Source of the DNA: Gemmata palustris
GTDB taxonomy: Bacteria; Planctomycetota; Planctomycetia; Gemmatales; Gemmataceae
Reading direction: 5' to 3'
DNA length: 64,000 nucleotides
Assembly (NCBI RefSeq): GCF_017939745.1
Contig: NZ_JAGKQQ010000001.1
Coordinates: forward strand, 1,860,001 to 1,924,000
Shown: positions 8,372 through 17,105 of the stretch, one piece after another
Layout of the letters: each line of letters opens with the position of its first letter
Numbering within the stretch: position 1 is the stretch's first letter
Translations under genes and position numbers: made by a program
Notes under the pieces: generated by a model
What the model was told of the DNA's origin: nothing
Database searches by the model: none
Seen by the model: the letters and a program-made list of their open reading frames with translations, nothing else

Positions 8372-9054
8372 GTGAGGGTCTCCAACCAACCGTTTTGGGA
8401 AGCGAGCGTGGGAGAAGCTGTGGAGCAAGTGCCCCGTGGGTGGCTTCGGAGAATGAGTCTAAGCCCGGCCGCGGCAGGGGGCAACGAGAAAGGTATCAGA
8501 ACGAAATCGCCCACTGCGCCGGTCGTGCCGGCTGAAGCGCCCGCGCACGAATCACCGACGGTAACGGGACTTTGCGCCGAGATTTCGGGTTCTCCGGGCC
8601 GCCGCTATCCGGGTTGTGGGTTAAGTTTGCGGCGTGCGGCGGTTGGGCGGGAGCTTGCCTTGACGGGTTCTCAGGACCGGCTATAATTCGCCAAGCATCA
8701 ACGGATTGATGCACCGACCTTTATGGCTCAGAGGAGCCACGGCACCACTCGAGATTCCCCACCCCCAATACGGCGCGACTCAGGCACACTCGCTCTTGCC
8801 CGTTCCGTTCCCGGCCTCCCCCGGTAGTACCCCCGGGTACTCCGAACCGAGGACAGGTAACACACGAGAACTGCAAGACACAATGCCGGTTCGCCAAGCT
8901 CCACCAGCACGGGGTTCCAGGGTCCGCTCGACGTCCGCCAAGGCCGACCGACCGCTTTCAGTGAAAAAGTCAAAATGACAAGTGGCGAATGGATGACGGA
9001 TCGTTCTCCATTTTGAACTTCTCATTTTCAACTTTGCACGTTGAAAGGTGTCCC
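8372..9054. other. Divergent intergenic region with dnaG promoter and leader
   Basis: A 683-bp gap between the divergent oxidoreductase and dnaG genes. It holds a near-consensus sigma-70 promoter (8660-8687) and a leader of about 360 nt before dnaG. Inside the leader is a short palindrome, AGTACCC / GGGTACT (8826-8832 with 8835-8841). No convincing small gene was found. Confidence 0.5.
8660..8687 (+). promoter_or_regulatory. Sigma-70 promoter for dnaG-rpoD
   Basis: TTGACG (8660-8665), a 16-nt spacer and TATAAT (8682-8687). Transcription would start near 8694, about 360 nt before the dnaG start codon. It is the best -35/-10 match noticed in the window. Confidence 0.75.
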
Positions 9055-10980
9055 GTGCCGTCCGACCAGGTGGAGCTTACCAAACAGGTCAAAGCCGCTA
9101 GCGACATCGTCGCCGTGGTCGGTTCGTACATCAACATCATCCCGGCCGGCAAGATCTTCAAAGCCGTCTGCCCCTTCCACGCCGACACCCGCCCGTCCCT
9201 CGACATCGATCCCCAGCGCCAGCGGTACAAGTGCTGGGCGTGCGAGGCCCACGGGGACGTCTTCGCCTTCACGATGTTTCAGGAGAAGGTCGGGTTCAAG
9301 GAAGCGCGGGCTATACTCGCGGCGAAGGCCGGAATCAAGCTCGACGAGCAACAATCGCCGCAGGACCACCACCGCACCAAGTTGCTCGAAGTGATGCGCT
9401 GGGCGCAGTCCAAGTACGCCTACCAGTATTTGGAGGCCGACGAGGGTGCGGCCGCCCGCAAGTACATAGGCGAGCGCAAGCTCGCCGGCAAAACCGTCCG
9501 CGACTTCGGGATCGGGTTCGCGCCGATTACCGGGGACTGGCTCGCGAAGCTCGCGCTGGCCGAGCGCGTGCCCATTGATACGCTCGTTGAGGTGGGGCTG
9601 ATCGCCCCCCGCGACGGGAGCCGCGGGCACTACGACCGGTTCCGCGACCGGGTGATGTTCCCGATCAAGGACGTGCGCGGACAGGTGGTCGGGTTCGGCG
9701 GCCGGATCATGCCGAACAACCCCTTAGCCGCCCGCGGACCGAAGTACTACAACTCCGCTGAAACCCCCCTCTTCCACAAGAGTGAATTGCTGTACGGGCT
9801 GGACCTCGCGCGCCACGCCAACGCGGGCTACATCGCGGTGGTCGAGGGCTACACCGACGTGATGATGGCGCACCAGTGCGGCGTCCCGCAAGTGGTCGCC
9901 ACGATGGGCACCGCGCTGAACCCCAAGCACGTCGCCCAGCTCCGGCGCTACGCCCCGAAGGTCGTTCTCCTGTACGATGCGGACGCGGGCGGGTACACCG
10001 GCGTCGACCGCGCGCTGGAAATGTTCGTCTCGCAGGACGTGGAACTCGCGGTCGCGACGCTCCCCGAGGGGCTCGACCCGTGCGACTTACTGGTGCGCCC
10101 CAACGGAATCGACGCCTTTAAAGAGGTACTGACATCGGCGGCGGACGCGCTCGATTTTAAACTGAACAAGCTTTTGGAGCGCGACCCGGTACCCTCAATT
10201 GAAACGAAGCGGCGCATCACGGACGACATCCTCGGCATCATGGCGTCCGCCCCCCCGATCCCCGGGGCCGCGGCCCAGATGAAACGGGAACTGATTATCA
10301 CCCGGCTCTCGCACCGGCTCGGCTCGAAGCAAGAAACACTGTGGGCGCGGTTCGGAGAACTGCGCAAGGCCCACGAGCAGAAAGAGCGCGAAACCGAACA
10401 GAAAGAGCGCGAACAGAGGGGCCGCGAGGGGCGCCCGACACCCACGGTGCGGCCGGACGCGATCCTCCCGACGAACGAGCGCCCCCGGGGCGGGTCAAAA
10501 GCCGGTCCCGCGGCCGCGGCCGAGAGGCAACTGGTCGAACTGCTGCTCGCCGACTCGACACTGGTACCGGCAGCCGCGGCACGATTGGCCCCGGAGGAGA
10601 TCACGCACAGCGGCCTGCGCCGGCTCCTCACCGAGCTGTTCGCGGCGCAATCGGCCGGTATGGTGCCCGATCTGGAAGCGCTCCGCGAGCGCCTCAACGA
10701 CCGGCCCGACCTGTTCGACGCGGCCCAAACGCTCCAGTTCGTCGGCCAGCAGATGCAGGACCGCGAACAGTGGTTGACCCGACTGCTGAAGCGGTTCAAC
10801 GAGATGAAGGCCGAAGAGGAAGCGAAGAAAGCCAAGGAACTGATGTCCGGCGCGAGTGACGAGGAGACGATCGAACTGCTCCGCCGCATCCAGAAAACGC
10901 AACCACCAAAGCGCCCGAAAAACGGAAACAACGGAAGCCCCGAAGACGACCCGGGCCAGCAGGCGACCCCCGCGGCGTAA
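9055..10980 (+). CDS. dnaG: DNA primase DnaG
   Basis: The 641-residue protein makes RNA primers for DNA replication together with the replicative helicase. The CHC2 zinc-binding domain has ligands Cys39, His42, Cys60 and Cys63 (CPFH and CWAC). The RNA polymerase core follows, with a TOPRIM domain (VVEGYTDVMMAHQ; LLYDADAGG). A Glu/Lys/Arg-rich charged linker leads to a helical C-terminal region, where helicase-binding domains normally lie. The start chosen is GTG 9055 with AAGG 6-7 nt upstream; an upstream ATG at 8989 would add 22 non-conserved residues. rpoD follows after 114 nt, the classic macromolecular-synthesis pairing, here without rpsU. Confidence 0.96.
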   Translation: MPSDQVELTKQVKAASDIVAVVGSYINIIPAGKIFKAVCPFHADTRPSLDIDPQRQRYKCWACEAHGDVFAFTMFQEKVGFKEARAILAAKAGIKLDEQQSPQDHHRTKLLEVMRWAQSKYAYQYLEADEGAAARKYIGERKLAGKTVRDFGIGFAPITGDWLAKLALAERVPIDTLVEVGLIAPRDGSRGHYDRFRDRVMFPIKDVRGQVVGFGGRIMPNNPLAARGPKYYNSAETPLFHKSELLYGLDLARHANAGYIAVVEGYTDVMMAHQCGVPQVVATMGTALNPKHVAQLRRYAPKVVLLYDADAGGYTGVDRALEMFVSQDVELAVATLPEGLDPCDLLVRPNGIDAFKEVLTSAADALDFKLNKLLERDPVPSIETKRRITDDILGIMASAPPIPGAAAQMKRELIITRLSHRLGSKQETLWARFGELRKAHEQKERETEQKEREQRGREGRPTPTVRPDAILPTNERPRGGSKAGPAAAAERQLVELLLADSTLVPAAAARLAPEEITHSGLRRLLTELFAAQSAGMVPDLEALRERLNDRPDLFDAAQTLQFVGQQMQDREQWLTRLLKRFNEMKAEEEAKKAKELMSGASDEETIELLRRIQKTQPPKRPKNGNNGSPEDDPGQQATPAA

Positions 10981-11094
10981 CCGCCCGGGGCCGCCGACAC
11001 GAGCCACCCAAGTTTCGCACCACGAGTTTCAGAACCACCCGCCGCAGCAGCCATTGACGGCTCGACGCGGACGACCAGCGTGGGAGGGGTTCGG

Positions 11095-12747
11095 ATGGAC
11101 TGGAAGAACGACGAGGTCCTCAAGGCCCTGATCGAGAAGGGTAAACAGAGCGGCACGCTCACCTACGACGAGGTGAACGCCGCGCTCTCGGCCGACGCCG
11201 AGCCCGAGCGCCTGACCGAGATCACCGAGCTCCTCGATCAACACGGCGTGAGCCTGATCGACGCGGACGAGGAGGCCGAAGACACCCCGGCCGTGGCGGT
11301 GGACGCCATCATCGCCGACCCGGAATCGTCCGCGTTCGAGGACTCCGACGGCGACGGGCGGCACATCGACGACCCGGTCCGCATGTACCTGACCCAGATG
11401 GGCCAGATCGACCTGCTGGACCGCCGGCAGGAGGTCTCGCTCGCGATGAAGATCGAGCTCACGCGCCGCCGGTTCCGGCGCAAGGTGCTCGAGTGCGACT
11501 ACGCGATGCGGCAGGTCGTCGAGACCCTCAAGCGCGTGCACAGTGGCGACCTGCCCTTCGACCGCACGATCAAGGTCTCGCAGACCGAGAACCTCGAAAA
11601 GGACAAGATCCTCGCGCGGATGCCGCACAACCTGCGGACCCTCGAACCGCTCATGGAGGGCAACGTCGAGGACTTCCAGCGGCTCGGGGACGACCGCACC
11701 CCGGCCCCGGAGAAGGACGAACTCCGCGAGCGCCTCCGGCTCCGCCGCCGCAAGACGGTGACGCTCGTCGAGGAGCTGTCGATCCGCACCCAAAAGGTGC
11801 AGCCGCTGATGAAGAAGCTGGAGCAGATCAGCCAGCGGATGGACGAACTCGAAGCGGAGATCGAAACCCTCAAGGGCAACCGCACGGCCAAGGAAGAGCG
11901 CGCGAACCTGGAGAAAGAGCTCCAGGACCTGATGCTCATCACGCTCGAAGAACCGGCCAGCCTGCGCAAGCGGGTCGGCATCATGAAGCAGCGGTTCACG
12001 GAGTACGAGCAGGCCAAGCGCGACCTGTCCGGCGGGAACCTCCGGCTCGTGGTCAGCATCGCCAAGAAGTACCGCAACCGCGGGCTCTCCTTCCTCGACC
12101 TGATCCAGGAGGGCAACACCGGCCTCATGCGGGCGGTAGACAAGTACGAGCACCGGCGCGGGTTCAAGTTCAGCACCTACGCGACGTGGTGGATCCGGCA
12201 GGCGATCACGCGGGCGATCGCGGACCAGGCGCGGACGATCCGCATCCCGGTCCACATGATCGAGACCATGTCGAAGCTCCGCAACGTCTCGAAGCAACTG
12301 CTCCAGGCGCTCGGGCGCGAACCCACGATCGAGGAGACCGCGAAGGCCGCGAACATCTCCTACGAGGAGTGCAAGCGGGTACTGAAGATCAGCCGCCAGC
12401 CGATCAGCCTCGACCGGCCAGTGGGCGAGAGCGAGGACTCGTACTTCGGCGACTTCATCGAGGACAACTCGGTCGATAGTCCGGTGAACGCCGCGACCAA
12501 CGAGATGCTGAAGGACAAGATCGAGGGCGTGCTGAAGACGCTCACGTACCGCGAGCGCGAGATCATCAAGCTGCGCTACGGCCTGGGCGACGGCTACACG
12601 TACACGCTCGAAGAGGTCGGCCGCATCTTCAAGGTGACGCGCGAGCGCGTGCGCCAGATCGAGGCGAAGGCCGTCCGCAAGTTGCAGCACCCGGTCCGCA
12701 GCCGGCAACTCGAAGGATTCCTTGACGGGCTGAAGAACAAGACGTGA
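11095..12747 (+). CDS. rpoD: Primary sigma factor RpoD (sigma-70)
   Basis: The 550-residue protein directs RNA polymerase to housekeeping promoters. Region 1.1 is present ([19 protein letters not shown]), then region 1.2 ([17 protein letters not shown]). A non-conserved helical insert follows. Region 2 includes [34 protein letters not shown] and [10 protein letters not shown]. Region 3 follows, and region 4 carries the [23 protein letters not shown]. The acidic C-terminal part of region 1.1 is longer than in E. coli. ATG 11095 is chosen because GGGAGGGG lies 6 nt upstream; a GTG at 11080 overlaps that site. It lies behind dnaG in the same orientation and probably shares its promoter. A large hairpin follows the stop codon. 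Confidence 0.96.
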   Translation: MDWKNDEVLKALIEKGKQSGTLTYDEVNAALSADAEPERLTEITELLDQHGVSLIDADEEAEDTPAVAVDAIIADPESSAFEDSDGDGRHIDDPVRMYLTQMGQIDLLDRRQEVSLAMKIELTRRRFRRKVLECDYAMRQVVETLKRVHSGDLPFDRTIKVSQTENLEKDKILARMPHNLRTLEPLMEGNVEDFQRLGDDRTPAPEKDELRERLRLRRRKTVTLVEELSIRTQKVQPLMKKLEQISQRMDELEAEIETLKGNRTAKEERANLEKELQDLMLITLEEPASLRKRVGIMKQRFTEYEQAKRDLSGGNLRLVVSIAKKYRNRGLSFLDLIQEGNTGLMRAVDKYEHRRGFKFSTYATWWIRQAITRAIADQARTIRIPVHMIETMSKLRNVSKQLLQALGREPTIEETAKAANISYEECKRVLKISRQPISLDRPVGESEDSYFGDFIEDNSVDSPVNAATNEMLKDKIEGVLKTLTYREREIIKLRYGLGDGYTYTLEEVGRIFKVTRERVRQIEAKAVRKLQHPVRSRQLEGFLDGLKNKT

Positions 12748-12765
12748 GATCCGGCTTTCGGGTAC

Positions 12766-12844
12766 GCGGCCGGCGCGGGCCGACTGGTCGAGATGAAGGC
12801 GCCCGAGAGCGCCCGACCCTCACCAGCCGGCCCGCGCCGGCCGC
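12766..12844 (+). terminator. Large GC stem downstream of rpoD
   Basis: Arms 12766-12782 and 12828-12844 pair over 17 bp with no mismatch (GCGGCCGGCGCGGGCCG). The loop contains a second small stem (GGCGC / GCGCC). There is no T run, so it may end transcription with help or act mainly as an mRNA 3'-end stabiliser. Confidence 0.55.
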
Positions 12845-12942
12845 GGCATTTCAGGGTATTGGCGACCGGCGCGACACGAGCCCTGTGCCACAAAACAAAA
12901 GAGGGCTTCAACATCGGTTGGCACGCCCGCACCACCAGCAAG

Positions 12943-12972
12943 TTCACGTTGGCCGTGCGCCTTTAATACAAT
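12943..12972 (+). promoter_or_regulatory. Possible sigma-70 promoter of the zinc-ribbon gene
   Basis: TTCACG (12943-12948), an 18-nt spacer and TACAAT (12967-12972), leaving a very short leader that contains AAGGAG 5 nt before the ATG at 12991. Match quality is moderate. Confidence 0.45.
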
Positions 12973-12990
12973 GCCCGCAAAGGAGCCGCC

Positions 12991-13692
12991 ATGTCGTCTG
13001 TTACTTCTGCGCTTCGCGAGTGCCACCGACTCCGAGTTCACCTCCGCAACCTCCAGGCCGAAATCGATCGCGGGCCGCGCGTGCTCCAGGGGTACCAGGA
13101 CGATTTGGACACCGCGCGTCAGTCCCATAAGGATCACCACGACTCCATCACAAAACTCAAACTCAAACAGCGTGAGGACGAGGGCAGCCTGAAACAGACC
13201 GAGACGCGCCTCGCAAAACTGGAAGACCAACTCACCGGGATCAGCGTGCAGAAGGAGTACGCCGCAAAACAGTCCGAAATCGTTCAGGCGCAAGCGAAGA
13301 AGGGCGAGCTGGAAGACGCCATCCTCGCCACGATCATGGAACTCGAAGAGAGGACCGCCGCGATCCCGGCCGTCGAGCAGGTATGGGCACAGGCGCAAGC
13401 CGACTTCAAGCAGTTCCAGATCGAAGCGGCCGAGCGGCTGGAGGGCATGAAGGGCGACCAAGAAGTGTGTACCGCGGACCTGGCCCGCACCGAGGCGACG
13501 CTCCCGCCCGACGTGAAACCGACCTACGACAACATCGTGAAGACAAAGGGACCGGACTCGTTCGCCGCATCAAAAGCCCGGGTGTGCCAGGGGTGCCGCA
13601 CGAGCATGACCGAATCGCAGTTCATTGCCCTGCGCAACGGTACCTTCCGCACCTGCGCCAGTTGCGGCCGGATGCAGTACCCGGTGGAGTGA
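12991..13692 (+). CDS. CT398-like coiled-coil protein with C4 zinc ribbon
   Basis: The 233-residue protein has a long antiparallel coiled-coil region (about 5-170, rich in Glu/Gln/Lys with heptad-like spacing). It is followed by a four-cysteine zinc ribbon: CQGC and CASC about 25 residues apart near the C terminus. This is the arrangement of the CT398/HP0958-like family (zf-RING_7). A Helicobacter member acts as an RNA-binding and flagellar chaperone, but the general function is unresolved. AAGGAG sits just before the ATG. A DUF4177 gene follows 52 nt later and may be co-transcribed. Confidence 0.85.
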   Translation: MSSVTSALRECHRLRVHLRNLQAEIDRGPRVLQGYQDDLDTARQSHKDHHDSITKLKLKQREDEGSLKQTETRLAKLEDQLTGISVQKEYAAKQSEIVQAQAKKGELEDAILATIMELEERTAAIPAVEQVWAQAQADFKQFQIEAAERLEGMKGDQEVCTADLARTEATLPPDVKPTYDNIVKTKGPDSFAASKARVCQGCRTSMTESQFIALRNGTFRTCASCGRMQYPVE

Positions 13693-13744
13693 CGGGCGTT
13701 TTCGGACCGCTCGCCCGAACAGGTCGTAACGCGGAGCACCAGCC

Positions 13745-13963
13745 GTGACCAAGTGGCAGTACACAACGGCTCAGTTTGTCACCCGAGGACTTGGGAACGA
13801 GTCCGGCGCCGGCGACCTGGAATCGGCCCTCAACCAGCTCGGCGCCGAGGGGTGGGAGCTCGTCTCGTCCACGGTCTACCACAACGTTGAAGCGGAGCAG
13901 GACGTGCTGCTGCTCTGCTTCAAGCGCCCCGCACCACCCGCGTCCACCGCGCAGCCGTCCTGA
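13745..13963 (+). CDS. Small DUF4177-like protein
   Basis: The 72-residue protein begins MTKWQYTTAQFVTRG and contains LNQLGAEGWELVSS followed by VLLLCFKRP. This is the short beta-alpha-beta pattern of DUF4177: an aromatic-rich first strand, the LGAEGWELV signature and a final strand. The start is GTG with GGAG 9 nt upstream. The function of the family is unknown. It lies 52 nt behind the zinc-ribbon gene in the same direction. Confidence 0.8.
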   Translation: MTKWQYTTAQFVTRGLGNESGAGDLESALNQLGAEGWELVSSTVYHNVEAEQDVLLLCFKRPAPPASTAQPS

Positions 13964-14100
13964 CGCAAAGACGCGCGAACGGCAGGACCGGCAGGTGTGC
14001 GATCAGCTGCAGCCGGCCGGTGGCCTTTGCGAACGGCGCGAGCCCGAACCACCGGCTTCTTCTGTTTGCTCACGCGATTTGGCACCCAGGGCTCCGCCCC

Positions 14101-15111
14101 TTACTTCTTCGCCGGTTGACGGAACCCGCGCTCGTCCGCGTCCTTGGGGTCGGTCGAGACCGGCCCGTCCCGCCACAGCCAGCGCATCATCTCCGGCAGG
14201 ATCGCCCCGCCGAACTTCTGCCCGTGGTTGTTCATGCCCCACGAGTAGTTCACATCGTACCCCTTCTTCGTCAGCGCCTTCATCAGCCGCACGTTCTGGT
14301 AGAACCAGTCCATCTTCTCATCGTACTTCCCGCCCCGGAGCCCGCGGTTGTCGTTGCGCCCGTCGCACAGGTACACCCGGAGCGGCTTCTTCTCGGCTTC
14401 CAGAACCTTGTCCGCGTACACGTGTCCGCCCCGCAGGTTGACGAAGCTGCCGACGTTGCTCAGCACCTTGCGGAACTGGTCCGGGCGCTCCCACGCCACG
14501 GTGAACGCCGCGATCGCACCCGAGCTCGACCCGCCGATCCCGCGCATCTCCGGGTCTTTTGAAAGGTTGTAATCTTTCGCGAGGGCCGGTATCAGCTCGT
14601 CCGTGATTACTCGGGCGTATTTGTCGTCCAGCGAGTTGTACTCGGTCGGCCGGTTGGTGTTCCGGTCGCCCCAATCCCGCGGGGTCGGCTCGGGCTGGTC
14701 CGGCTTGCGGCCCGGGTTGATGAACACCCCGATCATCACCGGAATTTCTCGACGGTAAATCAGGTTGTCCATCACGTTCTGTGCCCGCACGTCCCCCTTC
14801 TCGTCTTTGAACGCCTGCCCGTCCTGGTACACCATGAGCGCGGCCGGAACCTTCGGATCGTACTGCGCGGGCACGTACACCCAGTGCGTGTGCTGGGTGC
14901 CGGGGTAAACCGCGCACGGGAGCGTGAACGGCCCCTTAATCTCGCCCTTCGGAACGCCCTCTTGGGGCAAGGAGTCGGGGCCGAGCCGGTACTGGGAGTC
15001 CGGGTTCGGGGGCTGCGCGGAGGCCGGTGGTTGCCCCGTCGCGTGCGCGAGAGTCACGACGGCGGCTCCGGCGAGTCCGAGGCCGATCGCACAGACCAGC
15101 ACGGTTCTCAT
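14101..15111 (-). CDS. Secreted esterase, enterochelin-esterase-like (alpha/beta hydrolase)
   Basis: The 336-residue protein begins with a signal peptide ([20 protein letters not shown]). It has the alpha/beta hydrolase fold of the Esterase D / enterochelin esterase group. The nucleophile is Ser196 in GGSSSG, and the likely acid and base are Asp254 (CDGRNDN) and His296 (NNHG). The segment [17 protein letters not shown] is typical of this group. Related planctomycete proteins are often annotated as feruloyl or acetyl-xylan esterases; the substrate here is not known. It is convergent with the DUF4177 gene and divergent from a CE15-like esterase, so the two esterases share an upstream region. 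Confidence 0.85.
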   Translation of the reverse strand: MRTVLVCAIGLGLAGAAVVTLAHATGQPPASAQPPNPDSQYRLGPDSLPQEGVPKGEIKGPFTLPCAVYPGTQHTHWVYVPAQYDPKVPAALMVYQDGQAFKDEKGDVRAQNVMDNLIYRREIPVMIGVFINPGRKPDQPEPTPRDWGDRNTNRPTEYNSLDDKYARVITDELIPALAKDYNLSKDPEMRGIGGSSSGAIAAFTVAWERPDQFRKVLSNVGSFVNLRGGHVYADKVLEAEKKPLRVYLCDGRNDNRGLRGGKYDEKMDWFYQNVRLMKALTKKGYDVNYSWGMNNHGQKFGGAILPEMMRWLWRDGPVSTDPKDADERGFRQPAKK

Positions 15112-15402
15112 TCGATACCTCCCGACAGTGGAGAAACGGTCAGTAGAAGTGGTGTAGAAGTTCTGTGCCCTGTGGGTACGAGAGCCGCACTCGAATCACC
15201 TCGACCGTACCGCGCTCGGCGGTGCCCGAAGAAAGCGGAAATACGCGCGACGTTTCGTGCCCGTTCGCATCTCGTGAGGTACGCGGCTCGAGATCGCGGG
15301 CGTGCCGTCGATAGAATGACGACCGCTTCACAAAACTGCGGCACACGGGGCAAAATCGATTTCCGTGTGACCGTGGTTCATTCACCACACAACGAGACCC
15401 TC

Positions 15403-16776
15403 ATGCGACGCTCTCCCGTCCCGGTCGCGGTGGCGCTCCTTCTCACGGGGCACCTCTCCGCGGTGAGCCGCGCTGCAGACCCGCCCAAACCACCGGTCAA
15501 GATGACCGCCCAGGAGGACCACAAGCGGATGCTGGAACTCCTGAAGATCAAGGAGATCCGCCGCGGCGCCGACGGCAACCCGAAATCGGCCAACGCCGCG
15601 AACCTGGACGAGTCGAAGGCCAACCCGTACCCGGACCTGCCCGACCCGCTCGTGATGAAGGACGGCACGAAGGTGACCGCCGCGCTGTGGGCGAAGCGCC
15701 GGGCCGAGATCATCGAGGACTTCGACCGCGAGGTATACGGCCGGGTGCCCAAAAACACCCCCAAAGTGAAGTGGGAGGTGACCGCCACCGAGAAGCAAAC
15801 GGTCGGCGACGTGCCGGTCGTCGCCAAGAAGCTCGTCGGTCACGTCGACAACTCCGCGTACCCGCTCGTCACCGTGGACATTCAATTGACACTGACCACG
15901 CCCGCGGATGCGAAGGGTCCGGTACCGGTAATCATGGAGTTCGGGTTCAACTTCGGGGGCAAGGGGCCGGCGCCCAAGGCCGGCGGTCCCCCGAGTTGGC
16001 AGCAGCAAGTTCTCGCGAAGGGGTGGGGCTACGCGATCATCACCCCGACGAGCGTTCAGGCCGACAACGGGGCGGGGCTGACGACGGGAATCATCGGGCT
16101 GTGCAATAGGGGGCAGCCCCGTGCGGTCGACGATTGGGGCGCGCTGCGGGCCTGGGCTTGGGGCGCGAGCCGGGCGCTGGACCACTTCGAGACCGACCCG
16201 GCGGTGGACGCCAAGCGCGTCGGCATTGAGGGGCTGTCCCGGTACGGGAAAGCAGCTATCGTCACGATGGCTTACGACGAGCGGTTCGCGATCGGGTTCA
16301 TCGGGTCGTCCGGCGCGGGCGGCGCGAAGCTCCACCGCCGCGACTACGGGGAGAAGGTGGAGAACGTCGCCGGGACCGGTGAGTACCACTGGATGGCCGG
16401 GAACTACATCAAGTACGCCGGGCCGCTCACGGCAAAGGATCTTCCGGTGGACGCCCACGAGTTGGTCGCGCTGTGCGCCCCGCGGCCGGTACTCATCAGC
16501 GTCGGGTCCCTCCAGGTCGAGGGCGGGTGGATCGACGCACGCGGCATGTTCATGGCCGGAGTCGCGGCCGAGCCGGTGTACAAGCTGTTGGGCAAGAAGG
16601 GCCTGGGTACCTCGGAGTTCCCGGCGCAAGAGACGGCCCTCACCGACGGCGAAATCGCCTTCCGCCAGCACGCGGGCGGGCACACCACCGGCCCGAACTG
16701 GCCGACCTTCCTGAAGTTCGCCGACCGGTACCTGAAAGAACCGGCCGCGCCCAAGCCACCGACGGCCGACAAGTGA
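15403..16776 (+). CDS. CE15-like glucuronoyl esterase family protein, secreted
   Basis: The 457-residue protein has an N-terminal signal (MRRSPVPVAVALLLTGHLSA). It has the alpha/beta hydrolase fold with the CE15 signature around the nucleophile: Ser279 in GIEGLSRYGKAA, where family members have a G-C-S-R-x-G-K motif. GSSGAGGAKLHRRDYGE corresponds to the CE15 SGxGG segment, and the C-terminal HAGGHTTGPNWPTF supplies the catalytic His (423 or 427). Family enzymes cleave esters between glucuronoxylan and lignin. In this protein the usual Cys before Ser is Leu. The start is ATG 15403, which yields the signal peptide; the longer frame upstream reads through unconserved sequence. It is transcribed divergently from the esterase at 14101-15111. 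Confidence 0.82.
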   Translation: MRRSPVPVAVALLLTGHLSAVSRAADPPKPPVKMTAQEDHKRMLELLKIKEIRRGADGNPKSANAANLDESKANPYPDLPDPLVMKDGTKVTAALWAKRRAEIIEDFDREVYGRVPKNTPKVKWEVTATEKQTVGDVPVVAKKLVGHVDNSAYPLVTVDIQLTLTTPADAKGPVPVIMEFGFNFGGKGPAPKAGGPPSWQQQVLAKGWGYAIITPTSVQADNGAGLTTGIIGLCNRGQPRAVDDWGALRAWAWGASRALDHFETDPAVDAKRVGIEGLSRYGKAAIVTMAYDERFAIGFIGSSGAGGAKLHRRDYGEKVENVAGTGEYHWMAGNYIKYAGPLTAKDLPVDAHELVALCAPRPVLISVGSLQVEGGWIDARGMFMAGVAAEPVYKLLGKKGLGTSEFPAQETALTDGEIAFRQHAGGHTTGPNWPTFLKFADRYLKEPAAPKPPTADK

Positions 16777-17105
16777 TACCGAATCAACTGAGAATGGCAC
16801 GTCCTGGAGCAAGAGGTCTTGTAGCGGCGAACGAGTCGAGGCTCTCAGATCAACGAAGAGGTTATCCGAACGCTCCGTTCACCCGAATCCCTGTTCGGCG
16901 CCCGCGCTTCAAACATTGGTGCGTGCGGCGCGCAAACGAATATCACATCCCCGCCGTTGGTGTTCGAGCGGCACAAATCGACTTAAACAGGCCCGAATAC
17001 CGTTCTCGCGTTCTCGCGCCTTCGGGAAAATTCTTTCGAGTTTTTCCGAAGTGTTCGGTACCCAGCAGGAACTATTCTGGCGTCGGTACTCGGTCGGAGG
17101 GGGCA
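16777..17105. other. Intergenic region before the ECF sigma gene
   Basis: 329 bp without a supported gene. It contains a small stem, GGAAAA / TTTTCC, near 17030 and the strong ribosome site GGAGGGGG (17096-17103). No clear promoter was recognised. Confidence 0.4.

Noticed and set aside
8706-8978. Possible 90-aa gene in the dnaG leader
   Set aside because: TTG start almost at the predicted transcription start, no SD, no recognisable family.
14080-14100. Partial match to the dispersed CACAGGGCTCC-type repeat
   Set aside because: Only about 15 bases fit, so it could be chance.
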